Assembly (NCBI GenBank): GCA_018806985.1 | Contig: JADANN010000462.1 | Coordinates: 983,501 to 1,047,500 of the forward strand | Source: Angiostrongylus vasorum | Taxonomy: Eukaryota; Nematoda; Chromadorea; Rhabditida; Metastrongylidae | Length of the DNA stretch: 64,000 bases | Reading direction: 5' to 3' | Shown: positions 23,161 through 35,398 of the stretch, piece by piece | How the letters are laid out: each line of letters begins with the position of its first letter | Numbering within the stretch: the first letter of the stretch is position 1 | Notes under the pieces: model-generated | What the model was told of the DNA's origin: nothing | Database searches by the model: none | The model's input: only the letters and a program-made list of their open reading frames with translations | Program-made: the position numbers and the translations under genes

Positions 23161-25429
23161 TTAGTTCTCGCCCTGTCCACTGTCCTCATCCTCCTCGGCG
23201 TAGTCATTCTCATCGTCGCTTTCGTCATCACCATAGTCATACATATCTTCATCTGAAATCGTAAGCATCAAAAGATATCAAACAAAGGTAGAAACCAAAC
23301 AATCGAACGGTGGGTGCTGATTTGAAGAGGCTTCGACCTACACAAAATCTGTAGAGACAAGCCATAATTTCATTGAAAACGATGTAAATGTGTATTCCTG
23401 TGAAAAAAAAGAACAAAGAGAAAAAAGAGCAAAAAGCAAAATCATCATAAGGATAAAGCTCCCGGCGTTGATCAATCCCTGAGGGATGCGCCATGCACTC
23501 CACTACACTAAGCATCGTTGGAGGTGGTTGAATGAATATCTGGCCTTTACAATGATTAGCGGTAGCCTACCGATGTATCGAGCCAGTTTTGCTATCCTCC
23601 CAGACAAGTACGGTACCAATTTTCCGACCCCGGAGGGATGGAAGGCTTAGTGCGCCATGGGCGCTGGGATCGATTCCACGTGTGTGTCGCAGTAGCAGCT
23701 CCAACCACTGTTCCTCTCCCAAAGTCATAATATTATGCGAAAACTCCCTATAGGCATTATTTCTTTTGTGTTTTGTAACCAACCTAGATCAAACATGTCC
23801 ATGGTCTGGTCGTCACAACAGTGCGGGTGAAACTTTATACAATACTCCTCTAGGGTCTCGGGAACAGTAACACCATCTTTTCGCGCTTCCTCTTTCGACT
23901 GCTCAACTTGTTTCCTTCAAAGAGACTATTCTACTACCATGCAAAGACAATAAGAGTACCAACACGTCACATCTGTGTAGAACCTTACCTGATAACATCC
24001 GCATAGTTCATGTCCGTACCATCTTTCCATTTTCGATACATAATTGAGGCGTCGACATTTGCCGGTGAAGAAGTATTCGGCTCATTGAGAAGTGATATAA
24101 CAGAAAGCAAGATTGTTCTGCAACTGACGAACTTGAAACAACACCTTCTAGAACTATTAAGCTAGAAAAAACTGCAAACGCTTTCAAGGCTAGGACTGGT
24201 GAACACTTTGAATCGATTGTGAACTCATTTCCACCCACAAGTGCGATAATGGCTGTCTCTTCCAGCTTTGGTCCAACACACCTCAGTTCACAGTAGATTT
24301 GACTGATTGAAACAGAAACCATTGTAACGCATAGATCTTTTCCAATAAAACAAAGTCTACTTGTCCTATCACAATCCTGGTTCCGTTGAGCCGAAAATTC
24401 ACACCTTTGTCGCCTTTCCTTTTCGTCAATACTCCTATTTTGAATATTTTTGAGCTAACAAACTCATGGTAACAGATGGAAAACCTGAACTGCGTTTCTT
24501 GTTAGCCTAACCCTAAACAAGTTCAAAAATGAAATAGCATTTGGGAAGAAAAACCTACTTCTCAACAGACAAACCAGGTCTCTTCTATAAATCTATCATG
24601 TTTTCGATTCTTCAAGTGCTCTCGTTATTGAGAAAAAACACCTGTTATTGACGAAAAACCAAATTCGGACTTTATATGCAAATTTGGCCTAACATTGGCT
24701 AACCTCACGCTTTGTGTTGGATTCCACCTTTCGCATGGCAACTCGCCGCTATGGGGATCGTCAACTGGAGGATGGAGAATACTAATGCATAGGTCCCCGT
24801 TCTGAACAAATACTCATCAGTGATTCACATGTCGACAGTGAAAAAGCACTACGTCACAAGCCAGCTGCATCTGCCCGTCACAACTTCGATACGACTTCAG
24901 ACAGTGGAGGATTATCTGCTAATTGCTTCAGTAGGAGGTAATGATTTGAACATGCACATAACACGAACCTCATAGACGTTCGGATGCCAAACCTTGGTAA
25001 TGAACTTCATTGACGGCGGAGAATACGGATAGTTTGGTGGAAAACGTATCACGGCTTTAAAATAGCCTCCCTGAAAAGGAAAAAAGCCGATCACAAAGAG
25101 ATATTGCTACATTTTGCACAACAGCAAAGTTAACCAGTCCACTCACCGTTTATTTACGAACACTGTTTCTTTCCTTTGGATTCCTAGCTTACAAAAAGAC
25201 GGTTTTCTATATTCAAAGCTGAAGACAATAAAAAAAAAAACTTGCTGATAGACAAGCAACGCACTTGGTACAAAGTGTTGGGCGGCCCATAGATCCCTAC
25301 TGTCCAGACAAATAAGTTGTCGTCGTTGACTGAGATGGTGAAGCCCTCGAGAGGTTGCGACTCGATATTCTTCAGTTCCATCGCCAGTGCACGGAGCGCG
25401 CCGGCGGAGGTGGACGCCATGTCGGCCAT
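23161..25429 (-). CDS. ubc-3: Ubiquitin-conjugating enzyme E2, CDC34/UBE2R type
   Basis: E2 that transfers ubiquitin, mostly with SCF cullin-RING ligases. Six exons join in phase: 25265-25429, 24969-25070, 24704-24801, 23989-24117, 23784-23914, 23161-23252; 238 residues (human CDC34: 236). The UBC fold runs [20 protein letters not shown] then [20 protein letters not shown], where the Cys is catalytic. It is followed by the acidic loop insertion [17 protein letters not shown] that marks the CDC34 class, then [20 protein letters not shown]. The C-terminus is the acidic CDC34 tail ([20 protein letters not shown]). A TTTCAG acceptor 3 bp before the ATG is a typical nematode trans-splice site and fixes the start. 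An S1 SINE lies in the last intron. Confidence 0.95.
23447..23712 (-). mobile_element. S1 SINE in the last intron of the E2 gene
   Basis: Reversed S1: AAGGATAAAGCTCCCGGCG end, CCGATGTATCGAGCCAGTT body, reversed head around GGGATCGATTCCACGTGTG. Confidence 0.75.
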
Positions 25430-25438
25430 ATTCTGAAA
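25430..25438 (-). other. Probable spliced-leader acceptor of the E2 gene
   Basis: On the minus strand TTTCAG is followed by AAT and then the start codon. No plausible upstream coding exon joins in phase, so trans-splicing is the simplest reading. Confidence 0.5.
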
Positions 25439-26061
25439 TCAACGTCGGCGGTTAGCACTGTTTTATTGCGAAGTGCTTGTACAGCAGATGAGCGAAACAG
25501 AGGTGACCGAAAACTCGGACGAACCACAAATGTCTGGTGAGAGGAACCGACTTAGGATGCGAATAATTCTCCCCGACCAGTGACAGCTTCTTCTCTGGGA
25601 GATCAGAAAGAACAAAACGGCATATTCAAAATGTCGCTTAACGGCAAAGCAACAGAAATCACATCATTGGACAGTCCGGACGAGACTAACCCACCTCCAT
25701 CCTTCGTCAGCTGATCGAACTCCTTCACGTGCTCGCACATTGCATCGTCGCAGGACCAACGAGTACTCAAACTTTGCGGTCCTTTAGTGACTTTGCGCTT
25801 TTCGTTCATCGAGTGGAAAGGTTTGTTTACTTGGAGATATTTGGATTCTAGGCAGGATAGAGTGGTAATTTTGAAGCGGCAAGATGAGCTGGATGCTTAG
25901 AAGTGTCTATGTCTGTCTATATGTCTCAGGACCATATGTTCGTGTCAAAACTCATATTGCGAATGGGATATTTCATGGTTCATAAACTTCTGGTTCTTTT
26001 TACGGATATATTTGAGACTCAGTAGATACTCATTTGAGATACTTAAGACTGTGGCGCGTAA
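25439..26061. other. Upstream region of the E2 gene
   Basis: A minus-strand ATG frame at 25603-25809 (68 residues, MNEKRKVTKGPQSLSTRW start) is complete but has no recognised family and cannot be joined to the E2 exons in phase. It could be a tiny gene or chance. Nothing else is seen. Confidence 0.3.
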
Positions 26062-26345
26062 TGTAAAGGATAAAAGATAAGGCTATCGGCGTAAATCAAT
26101 CCGTCAGGGATGCGCTATGCAATTCTTCACAGGCACCGTTGGGGGGTGACTAAATGCATATCCATCCTTTACAATGACTCGCGGTGGCATACCGATATAT
26201 CGAGCCAGTGCTGCTATCCTCCCAGACAGGTCTGGTACCAATTTGCCGACCCCGGACGGATGGAAGGCTTGGTGAGCGACCGGTGCGGGGGATCGATTCC
26301 ATGTGTGTGTCGCAGGGCGCTTCCGATCACTGCGCCACACGTGCC
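26062..26345 (-). mobile_element. S1 SINE
   Basis: Full-length reversed S1, from AAAGGATAAAAGATAAGGCT to the reversed head at GCGCCACACGTGCC. Long open frames on both strands here are repeat shadows. Confidence 0.75.
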
Positions 26346-26394
26346 TTCATCTTATACTTACTTGTTAACTTCACAAGTTATTATCCACAGACGA

Positions 26395-26925
26395 TTTGAG
26401 ATTTATCGACTCCTCAAACTTCAAGGTTAGACCCATCATCAGTTATGTAGACGGACCCATGGATAGAATAGCTTGGTTTACAAACCTGATACTCAAGCAG
26501 TCGCTGGAACACTTTCTAGCTCATCCTACGAACACCCAAATGTTCCTGGACCATCTACGGAACGAACGTCCTAACAGGGCGCACGTGATGGAGTCCTTCG
26601 GCGATACCGCGCATTATGCAAACGTGTCGAATCAGTCCGCTATTCAAGTCTTCCTCGAACACCCTATACAACACGAGGAAAAGAATAAACATCTCTGGCA
26701 CGTCGATTCAGCAGCTCATGGTCCTCCTAAAGCATGCATAAATTGCTCAATCTTCGGGTGGTCTAGAAAAATATTACGCACAAATTCGAGAGATGGCAAT
26801 GGGACAGCGAATGGCACCCAAACCTTGGCACTGGGTTTGTGTTTAAAGCTGAAACCCCCGTACTTTGTCTACGACCTCTGTTTTGTCATTTGTTCAACAC
26901 AAGAGGTGACAATAATGGTTTGAAT
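26395..26925 (+). mobile_element. Penelope-like reverse transcriptase relic
   Basis: The plus-strand frame reads KVRPIISYVDGPMDRIAWF, then NTQMFLDHLRN, with a degenerate continuation including CINCSIFGWS and YDLCFVICSTQE, where intact elements have the catalytic YxDD-like motif. The order fits the palm region of Penelope-like reverse transcriptases. Internal frame changes and the decayed catalytic motif show that it is dead. It starts about 50 bp after an S1 SINE. Confidence 0.6.
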
Positions 26926-27769
26926 TGCTGAAGCAATAGTCAGATTACATAAATTTCACGCAAGAGAAATCGGAGGGAAATGTGTTTTCCATTTCTGAAT
27001 GTTCAATTTAACCTATCCGAAAACGGCTACGTCACCAAATGACACCGAAAGCCACGAAGGAAAAACGTACTGCTTCACTACCTTTTTCTGTAAACATCCA
27101 TCAGTGAGAGAACAGAAGGAGGAATCTCCGGACTTGACCCGAAAAGTAGCCATTTCTAGTGGCTTCGAAATGATAGCTACTTGTGATAGGTTCGGAGGAA
27201 ACGTGTTTGAGTGAGCAAATTGCCTGTCAAAATCGACTTTTCCACGATGACGAACCCGTGTTTCATGGTCAAGAAAATCGTGAATTATTGATGAATGCCG
27301 GAGTTAAAAGAAAGTCTGTCCTGGGATTCACAGTTTTCTACATGACTCGACATCACATACTATGCAGATTGCAACAGTTCTTTATTTCATGTCGCTCCTT
27401 TGCTTCCACCATCCACGAAGGTCTTCGTATTTGCGTGTGGATTCTGGTATAGTTTGAGAACTTACTCTTTTTCTTTAGTGTCGCTGAGTGCTAATCGAGT
27501 AGATTCTCAGCGGAATCACCGCATATCAACTCTTCACTAGAGGCATTCATTCTTATTTAACAGAGAGAAGCTTCAAGTCTGGTATCAATGTTGCGATCAT
27601 GGGGATGATGATAGCCCTGTTGGCACAAGGTGGAGCAGGAAATGATAGTAGTGTCAAAAATCAAAACAGAATATGACGTTTAAATCTAGCGTAGAACAGA
27701 GAGAACCACTTTCCTGAGCACTCGGATGAATGCCGACGTTATGAAAATTGTAGAGGTTATCATTGGTGT
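26926..27769. other. No gene recognised
   Basis: Possibly further decayed Penelope sequence, but no motif remains that I can name. Confidence 0.3.
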
Positions 27770-28052
27770 TAAGGGCGCGTGTGCCGCAGTGGTCGGAGGC
27801 GCCTTGGAATACACACGCGGAATCGATCCCCGCTCCTGTAGTCCACCACGCATTCCATTCCTCCGGGGATCGGCAAATTACTACCAGACTTGTCTGGGAG
27901 GATAGCAGCACTGGCTCGATACATCGGTAGGCCATCGCGGATCATTGTAAAGACAAATATGCATTCAATCACCTCCAAACGATGCTTAATGAAGTCGAAT
28001 GCATGGCGCATCCCTTAGGGATTGATCAACGCCGAGAGCTTTCTCCTTTTTT
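27770..28052 (+). mobile_element. S1 SINE
   Basis: Head GGGCGCGTGTGCCGCAGTGG, full body, end GATCAACGCCGAGAGCTTTC plus a T run. Flanks share an imperfect TTATCATTGGT / TTATCTTTGGT, a probable target-site duplication. Confidence 0.75.
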
Positions 28053-29215
28053 ATCTTTGGTAAGAGCTGGGAAACACTAGCATTTTCGCAACTAGAAAGA
28101 AGAGGACGGACATGGTTGCGAGAAGATTTTTTTTCCCCTCCATCAGCTTTTCTGGCAAAACTAGTAGTGGTGAAATCACAACAATCTAGTGCGCAAATGT
28201 GGACGAATCCTGTTAAAAGCAAACATTCTCCTTGATGGCTTCATTCGTTGGTTAATCGTAGTAAAAATTTCAGTTGTCCTGAAGAAACGATAGTTGCAGG
28301 GCAACAAATTTCATATTGTCCAGAAGGGCCAGCAGCTGCCTCGTAGGATGTGGGAACGCGCTGACATGGCTATCTCGGATTTCACGAGTATTTCAGGGAT
28401 TAACACCTCAACACGTCATTAAGGAGTGAAAACGAAAGATCGCCAAGGTGCAGCGTCCCGTATACATCAAAGTGGAGCAGCTAGCTGTGCTTGTGTAGAT
28501 TCCACTGTGGCTCGACGACAGCTCATCATCTGGGAAGGTTTGCCAGCTTGCCAGTGGGATTTTTCAGAAAGGCAAGTATCTTTGTGATAGCTTCAAGCAA
28601 AATGTCCGTTCCAGCAAAGTGCTCAGCCAGTATTTACTATTCTCAAATTCTGGTGAAAAACAATGAGCTCTAAGCTTCCGTCAAAGTCAAAATCATACTA
28701 ATCCAAGCGCTGCAACCGGTCAAACATGATGTTCTTTGTAAGTCTGAGAGACTCCGGAGCAAGCGAAGAGATCAGGTGGGAATTGCTCCTTTTACTGAAT
28801 AGCCCGGTTGTTAAAATTGGAAAAATAATAAATTCTTCAACACGTTAGTAAAAAGGTGCCGACAGCTGCTTTTAAAATGTTCAATTACTATTATTTCTAA
28901 TAAACATATTCATTGTGAAAAACCTCAGAAATATTGGGGAAAATCCAGTGCAAAGAGGCAGCGCAACTCTTTCACTCTTCGTCTAAGGACGGAACATTGA
29001 GGACGACTAAGACGACAACTGCTTCGTACTATGAAGTGAGTGCGAACAACAAAGAGGAAAGTTTTATGTGTATCGAAACCAACTGATAAATCTGCCTTCA
29101 TAGTTACCATCACTCCCAAGTAGCAATGAGGGAACATATGCGCCGGAGTAACCAGTCGACCATTATTGAATGACTAATGTTATTTCGAAACCGACTCTTC
29201 CTGTAACCCCGGTAT
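28053..29215. other. No gene recognised
   Basis: Only short scattered frames on both strands, with no repeat family or domain recognised. Confidence 0.35.
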
Positions 29216-29218
29216 GAC

Positions 29219-29741
29219 TAATCAATATGTGCTCTTTCATTGATGAGCATACACGAGGGTTGATAAATATGTTTCTTTTCGGCTAACGTTTCAATGTCTT
29301 CGTTTTCATCACTGCCGATAATCCGAGTCGATGGTCCACGCTTGTTCTTCGTCTCGATGCGGCGGCTTTCGCCTTCGTGTCGACTAAGGTCTTCCTCAGC
29401 GGGCCATCTCCTCGAGTGAGGCATATTCATTCGGTGATGCTCTTTTATTAAAATATTATTGCGCTTTGTACTAACTGATAGTAACACAAACTTCTGCAGG
29501 ATGGACTGTCCGGAAGAGAAACAAGTTGTTATCACCGGACAATCACAACTATCTACCATCAGTATCCTGTATAAAAGGGCATCACCGAGTGATTATGCCT
29601 CATTCGAGGAGATGGCCCGTTTAGGAAGACCTTACTCGACACGAAGGCGAAGCCGCCGCATCGAGACGAAAAACAAGCGTGGACCATCGACTCGGCCATC
29701 GTCTCAAGCTGGGACCAAATACCGCTTGTTCATTTCTTTCT
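29219..29741. repeat. Inverted pair of Penelope-like terminal units
   Basis: Two copies of one unit face each other: left arm about 29325-29455, right arm about 29571-29705, nearly identical after reverse complementing, with about 115 bp between. Both arms translate to the same SRRIETKNKRGPSTR segment on opposite strands, so these frames are a repeat effect. The left unit continues into a GTGATGA...GAAACGTTA stretch (minus strand, 29280-29312) flanked by complementary CGGC and GCCG, again hammerhead-like in order. Confidence 0.6.
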
Positions 29742-30014
29742 GAGTTCGAAATATGATCCTTGAAGCAAGAAGTTGGAGGAAATGTATGTCACGGGATCTA
29801 GGAAATCAGAATATCTTTTTGATTGAATGAACTAACTTCCGATAGGCAGGCAGAGAACTGTAGACTCTAGCATTTTTTTACCGTAATTAATACAATTAAA
29901 TATGAGCTGAGATACGGTGAATTAAATCTCGAAATGGCCGTTACTTTCGCATTGCATGACTTCTGGCAGAGATCGCTATGTGGATGAAACTGGACGTTTC
30001 CTTATTTGAGGGTC

Positions 30015-30128
30015 AGAAAAAAAGGATAGAGCTCTCGGCATTGATCAATCCCTGAGGAATGCGCCATGCAGACGACTTCATTAAGCATCGTTTGGAGGTG
30101 GTTGAATGCATATCTGACCTTACGATGT
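30015..30128 (-). mobile_element. S1 SINE, 3' fragment
   Basis: AAAAAAAGGATAGAGCTCTCGGCATTGATCA-type end (reversed) through the AAGCATCGTTTGGAGGTGG segment, then the match stops abruptly at about 30128. Confidence 0.7.
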
Positions 30129-30419
30129 TGTAAGTGTTAGAAAATTTCCACTGATGAATAGCAAAGGCGCTTGTATGGAGATTTGGAGAGGTAGGCGATC
30201 GCTGACGCAGCAGGGTTGCGATGACCTTGCGCTTGTGAGGAAGGGAAAGCGTTGAGGTCTGGTCCTCGTCGTGTTGATGCCGAAGCAGCATAAATACTAT
30301 CTAAGATTTTGTTTTCACTACCTTGAAAAATTTTATTGCTCAGCTTAGAGTAATAAAAAATGTTTTTGGCCCAGCAAGACTCCAGTGAGCCACTGGGTGA
30401 CGCGTTACGCATCCTTGTG

Positions 30420-33400
30420 ACAAAGTGCCCCCAGATTGCTTATACGAGAGAGATTCATTAGCTCATAGCTGCGTCATTTCATCTCACATTGTGGGTGAAT
30501 GTGACGTATAGATTCGGTTTACGGCTTGTGTTTTCTTCTGAAAGTTCTGTTTATGGCTACCGCCAAATTATCCTGTAGCTTAAAAATGAATGGCGCTGTC
30601 GTAAGAAAACCAGAAGTCGTCATATAGTTTTGATAGCTTTGCAATACTGGCACACGTTGTTCTTTCTCCCACCTCGTTGTTTCGCCCCCATGCAGTGTCT
30701 TTCGCTGTCAAACGGCATCTTCATTCACCACCACTCTTCAGCTCATTTTCCATCTTATCAACTCCAATCGTATCCGCCTTCACACCAATCTCTCAGAGCG
30801 ATTTCCGGTCGTCTTTGCTAAGCATCCACTTCGACTTGAACGTTAGTCTGAGGAATAATTTCATTCTGATTTCCCTACTGAATAGATCTTATTTGGCCAG
30901 CTCCAGAAGTGATGCCAATTTTAAGCTTTCTTCAATAACCACATGGAAGTTAGATATCTATTTCTTAACAAAATCACAGTTTGTCATACCAACTAATGCG
31001 TGCAGTGGATGTTATACGGTACATAGACATCGTATACCTTCAAAATTTCAACGATGACACCAATTCCATCGCTCTCCTTTCCGAAACAAGCAAAGAACAG
31101 AGCCCTAGATTTAGTTCGTGTTCAAAAATTTATCCCAATGCACGATGTGAAATACGACCGCAAGAACGCTGAGATATAAGCAAAACTTGGAACCTCAGGT
31201 GGGCTTCGAACAAGCGGTGACCCTTTCAGAGGGCTCTCGTGCTAACCACCCCACCAAGCCAGTCCTGCGCTTTAGTTTTCTCTCAACCATGTTTTTACCC
31301 TATCGGTGCTATGAGCAATCACTCAATTACCGCCAGAAAGGATACTAGCGGGTTCAAAGCACAACTGAGGATCCTAGTTTTGCTCATGGCTCAGCATCCT
31401 TGTCGCTGTATACCACATGGTACTCTGCAATGGAAAAAACAGTAGGCAGTAAATAACCGTTAAAAACCTATCGCAATGTTTACGTGAGAGGGTTAGAACG
31501 AAGTGGGACAGTGGAAAAGTGTTAATGGTGGAAGGTTAGGCCGCATGTTTCACAACACCAAACATTGTTCGCCGACACTTTCACGCTCTATCAGACCTCT
31601 CCATGATGGTGCGAGACCACTCCCACCTTCCGGCAGTGCTTGTGTTTCTCTCCTCTACTCCGCGGCGACTTCTTCCCTTCCGACGAGCCTCCGTCGGGGT
31701 GGCGGCCCTGGGCGGCAGACCTGGGCGGCGACCCACTGATTTACTGCGCCGACTGCGTTAAGCAACTGCTCTCGTGCTGGTCGCCGCAACTCGCTTCCTA
31801 TTCACGTCGGCATCATTCGACGCGAGCGGGCATTGAACTCGCTGCTCGATTCGGTCACTCCTAGTTGCCGGTGGTACTGTGTGCCTATGGGGACGATGGT
31901 ATGATTTATCAGCTCCTTATCTCTTTACCCGGTTTCCTACCGATTTATCAGCTGTTTATCTGTTTATCCGGTTCCCTATCGAACGCCCCGACAATGATTC
32001 CTGATGTTTTGCTTATTTATGCCAGTGCTGAACGAGTCATCGCTGACGGCAATCGATCGGCACCATATGATAGCGCTGAAAACTGATTGATTATTCTCTT
32101 CCAATAATCAAGCTTTGTGGCGTTTTCTTGAGAACTTTTATTAAGCGGTTAAAGTAAACGGCTCAACATTCCGCATTTGAGACCCAGTTTTGTGAAGTTT
32201 GCACGGAACTCGGTTGCGTTTTAGATTCCCTTTCACAGCCAGGTTTGTTCGTCAGCATGGCTTCACCACGATTTTGTTCCGAACTTGTTGAACTTCTCGT
32301 GAGCTAAGGGAGGCGGGGATGTCGTAACGGAAACTGTTGGAGATCCTGCCACTCGGTTTACTCATTTCACTTACGCTTGAAATCTTTCAGCACCATCCCT
32401 TTCGGGAACATTTCCGGAGGGTAGGGGGTTTGCGATGCCCATGCTATGGTGGCTATCTGACTCCGAGTGCTATATGACCTGCTAACTTCATTACCTCACC
32501 CCCATGCATCAACTCCCAGTTCCTTCCAGCTACACTTACCAGCCATGTTCTCGACATCTACTCAGCAAATTTGGTTCCGTATCGAGCGTCTTGTCCTAAA
32601 ATGCAAGGTCTTCGTGCTAAATTTTCCTGCTTACGGCGTCGCGACCTCATCTGTTCTTTCCTTTTTATCTATGAATTGCTGTGTTCCTATAGTTTTTTGA
32701 ACTTCCTGTGCTTTTCTTTCTAAGTCCTTGTTTTCATGTTCTTTTATTACTGACCGATATTGTTTATCACTGTCATGATACCAGCTATTTCTTTGGAATA
32801 AAGGATACCCAGTTCTGTTTATTACTGTTTTCAACTTGGTATCAATTGAACCGGTTCTTTATTCTCAAGTGCAGGAAACGTGGAGACCTAATTTCTGCCG
32901 TCTTCTGTACTTCATCTTCATACGCGAACTGGTTAGAAAACCCCCGATGTTTACTGAATGGAGTACATGATAGAACCTTTCTGTTACATCCCAGTCATTT
33001 TCTGTTTTAACTTTTTTTTCCATTCATCGACAGTCAACGATGATACTGGTGAGTTCCAGTGCGATACTGTCCATCAGGCAGCGACGGTCTTCGTTGGGTG
33101 TACCGCCTTGACAACAAGCGCGCTTGCTGTCGGACTGAAGTCGCCCTGAGCATATTTTCGTATTCCGTACATCACCCGATAGCCGTCGTCACGAATTCAC
33201 CAGAATCTCATCAAGTTTGCCGATTCATCACGACTTCCGTTCCTAAACCTCCTTAGCACTGTGAAGTGATCAAAAACCGTTCGTCTTGAAAGTGCTTTCA
33301 TCGACGTGAATTCTATGACGGTGGTTCCGACGAATACCTATCTCTGACGACTCCGACAGTACTTTCCGCCTTCCGTTCCGCTGAGGCAACCCCTGATTTT

Positions 33401-34610
33401 TTGGTCTTCGCGGAGAAACGTACTGCTTGCTACGTGCACATGTCGCTAACATCTTTTGTACACCAGTATTGTACATGTTGGAAAGAGTGAAAATTCCTGT
33501 CGATGATGTTCTCGTCAAAAACACATAATCCTCCGTTTCGCAATATGCACAGTCGCTATCGCATGTCACATTATTGCATTCGCAGCCGAATCACAGCATA
33601 CATTTGGCGTTGCATCCGTTTTCGCCTCTTTTCACCCCCCCGACAGGCTCGCTCTCTCGTTTCCAGTTTGCGTTTATACTCACAATTACTTGATTTTACG
33701 GAGGCAAATCGACCTACACCAAGAGAACTGATGAAATTGTTTCATTTTCGTCGAATAACGTAATCTAGCAATTCACTTGTTATACCGTATCTCGGAATTT
33801 CTTAGCCGAGATTACAGTGTTCTGTTAGCTTTTCTGTCTTTCTGCGAATACATCCCATAGTTCACTTCCTGGCCATTCTTTGTGTTGTGTAGTTCGCTTC
33901 TTGAATTCTCATCATTGGTTGTTCTGGTTCCGATGAGATCTTTGTGAAAAAAATTCACCAGTTCTGCCCATCCCACTTTCTTGTCCCAATCTCCCACATT
34001 TGCCTGGATTTGATCGCTGTTGCATGGCCGGATGACAAAGTCCTCACAATAGGGTTTAGTTCCGCTCCATAGGGATTGCATCCAATAGGATGTTATCTAA
34101 CCTTTATAGAATCGAATAGTGGGTCTAAGCAGAAGAAACTGAATGTCTAGTTAGGGAAGCAAGGAATAAAACAAGATGTAACTGAAATTAAGCGGCTTAC
34201 TGTCAGCGTCAGCTTTGTTGAAAATTAGGGCTTTTGATACGTCAAACGATGAGGTTACTAGTGCTGTATCCATGGGCACATTTGTATAGAGTGAGTTGTT
34301 ATGTAGAACTTTTTGGCGTTTCCTAACTAGACATCGATCCGTTCATCATTTGATGCCAGCAGGTCAAGTCGACATTCCAGTAGTTGCTTGCTGAACGAGG
34401 TCATAATGGGATGGGACGCGGACGTGGAGGGGTCTTTACATCAGCTCCATCAACTCCAACTATAGTTACTAGCCACTTTAGTTATTATGTGGCTACCAAA
34501 TTATTTTCAGTTAGTGCTGCTTACTACTTCAGTTATGCTATGATTGCCTTCGTAGCAAAAATGCTTCTGTCACTATAGTAGGATTTTGCTTGCTATCTGT
34601 CAATTTGAAA
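30420..34610. other. Gene-poor stretch, possibly decayed mobile DNA on the minus strand
   Basis: No gene can be supported. A minus-strand frame around 33270-33700 is cysteine-rich (GCECNNVTCDSDCAYCE), and minus frames at 32631-32834 and 33812-34081 are lysine/asparagine-rich. Together they could be relics of one element's gag or polyprotein, but no diagnostic motif is visible. A GC-rich patch lies at 31600-31860. Confidence 0.3.
31190..31460 (-). mobile_element. S2-type SINE
   Basis: The reversed head shows GGGGTGGTTAGCACGAG (A-box region) and a GTTCGAAGCCC B box near 31208. The end CAGTAGGCAGTAAATAACCG resembles the S2 terminus. Confidence 0.55.
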
Positions 34611-34611
34611 C

Positions 34612-34812
34612 TAGCTGAGAGAAAGACGAAACTAAGGTCACGCATGGTGTGGTTATGAATGCGTCGGAAAGGGTAGTAGCGCGTTCGTTCCCCACCACAG
34701 ACACCTGCGGTCCGGCGTTTTGCAAATATCTCAGCAGCATTGTGCTTGTATCACCCATAATACCCTGCCGTGAAAAGTTGTAATAGGCAGGAAATAAAAG
34801 GTTAGCATTGTG
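34612..34812 (+). mobile_element. S2-type SINE
   Basis: AGCTGAGAGAAAGACGAAAC start, GTGTGGTTATGAATGCGTC A-box region, GCGTTCGTTCCCC B-box region, TTTGCAAATATCTCAGCAGC body, GGCAGGAAATAAAAGGTTAG end. Confidence 0.65.
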
Positions 34813-35117
34813 AGAAGAGTGTTTGTCAAAAGACAGTTGGACATGCAAAAAAACAAATTAGGCAATGGGAGAAATGCCGGCCGGCTGAAACGCGTCCAAA
34901 GGTGCAGCTATGTGACGACATTGTGACTGAGCAGTTGTCCGTCCACTAAAACTAGGTATTTGGTTGTAATCCGTTTCCATTTCTCTATGTGTTCGCTAGT
35001 AGCGAGTAATGTATGTAATTTTACTGGCCAAAAATCAGATTCTGTCATTGGATCCAACAAAACTGTGATCTGAGGTCTTTAATGATCCCAAAATAGTTTC
35101 CGTATCTATGTACGTCC
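34813..35117. other. No gene recognised
   Basis: Short spacer between two SINEs; nothing seen. Confidence 0.35.
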
Positions 35118-35398
35118 TGGGCGCGTGTGGCACAGTGGTCGGAGGCGCCCTGCAACACACGTGGAATCGATCCCTGCGCCCATTGCCCACCAAGCCCTCC
35201 ATCCCTCCGGGGTCGGCAAATTGATACGACTTGTCTGGGAGAATAATAACACTGGCTGGATACATCGGTAGGCCACTGCGAGTTATTGTAAAGGCCAGAT
35301 ATGCATTCAATCACCTCCAAACGGTGCTTAATGAAGTCGAATGAATGACGCATCCCTCAGGGATTGATCAACGCCGAGAGCTTAATGCTTTATTATCT
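35118..35398 (+). mobile_element. S1 SINE
   Basis: Clean copy from GGGCGCGTGTGGCACAGTGG to GAGAGCTTAATGC and a short T run. Flanks share TACGTCCTGG / TACATCCTGG, a likely target-site duplication. Confidence 0.8.

Noticed and set aside
26396..26923. 175-codon frame, second longest plus-strand open frame in the window
   Set aside because: The first part is Penelope reverse transcriptase; the rest stays open by chance after a frameshift. Not a cellular gene.
29218..29743. Two frames of about 100 codons sharing SRRIETKNKRGPSTR
   Set aside because: They are two arms of an inverted repeat of Penelope-like terminal sequence, not paralogous genes.
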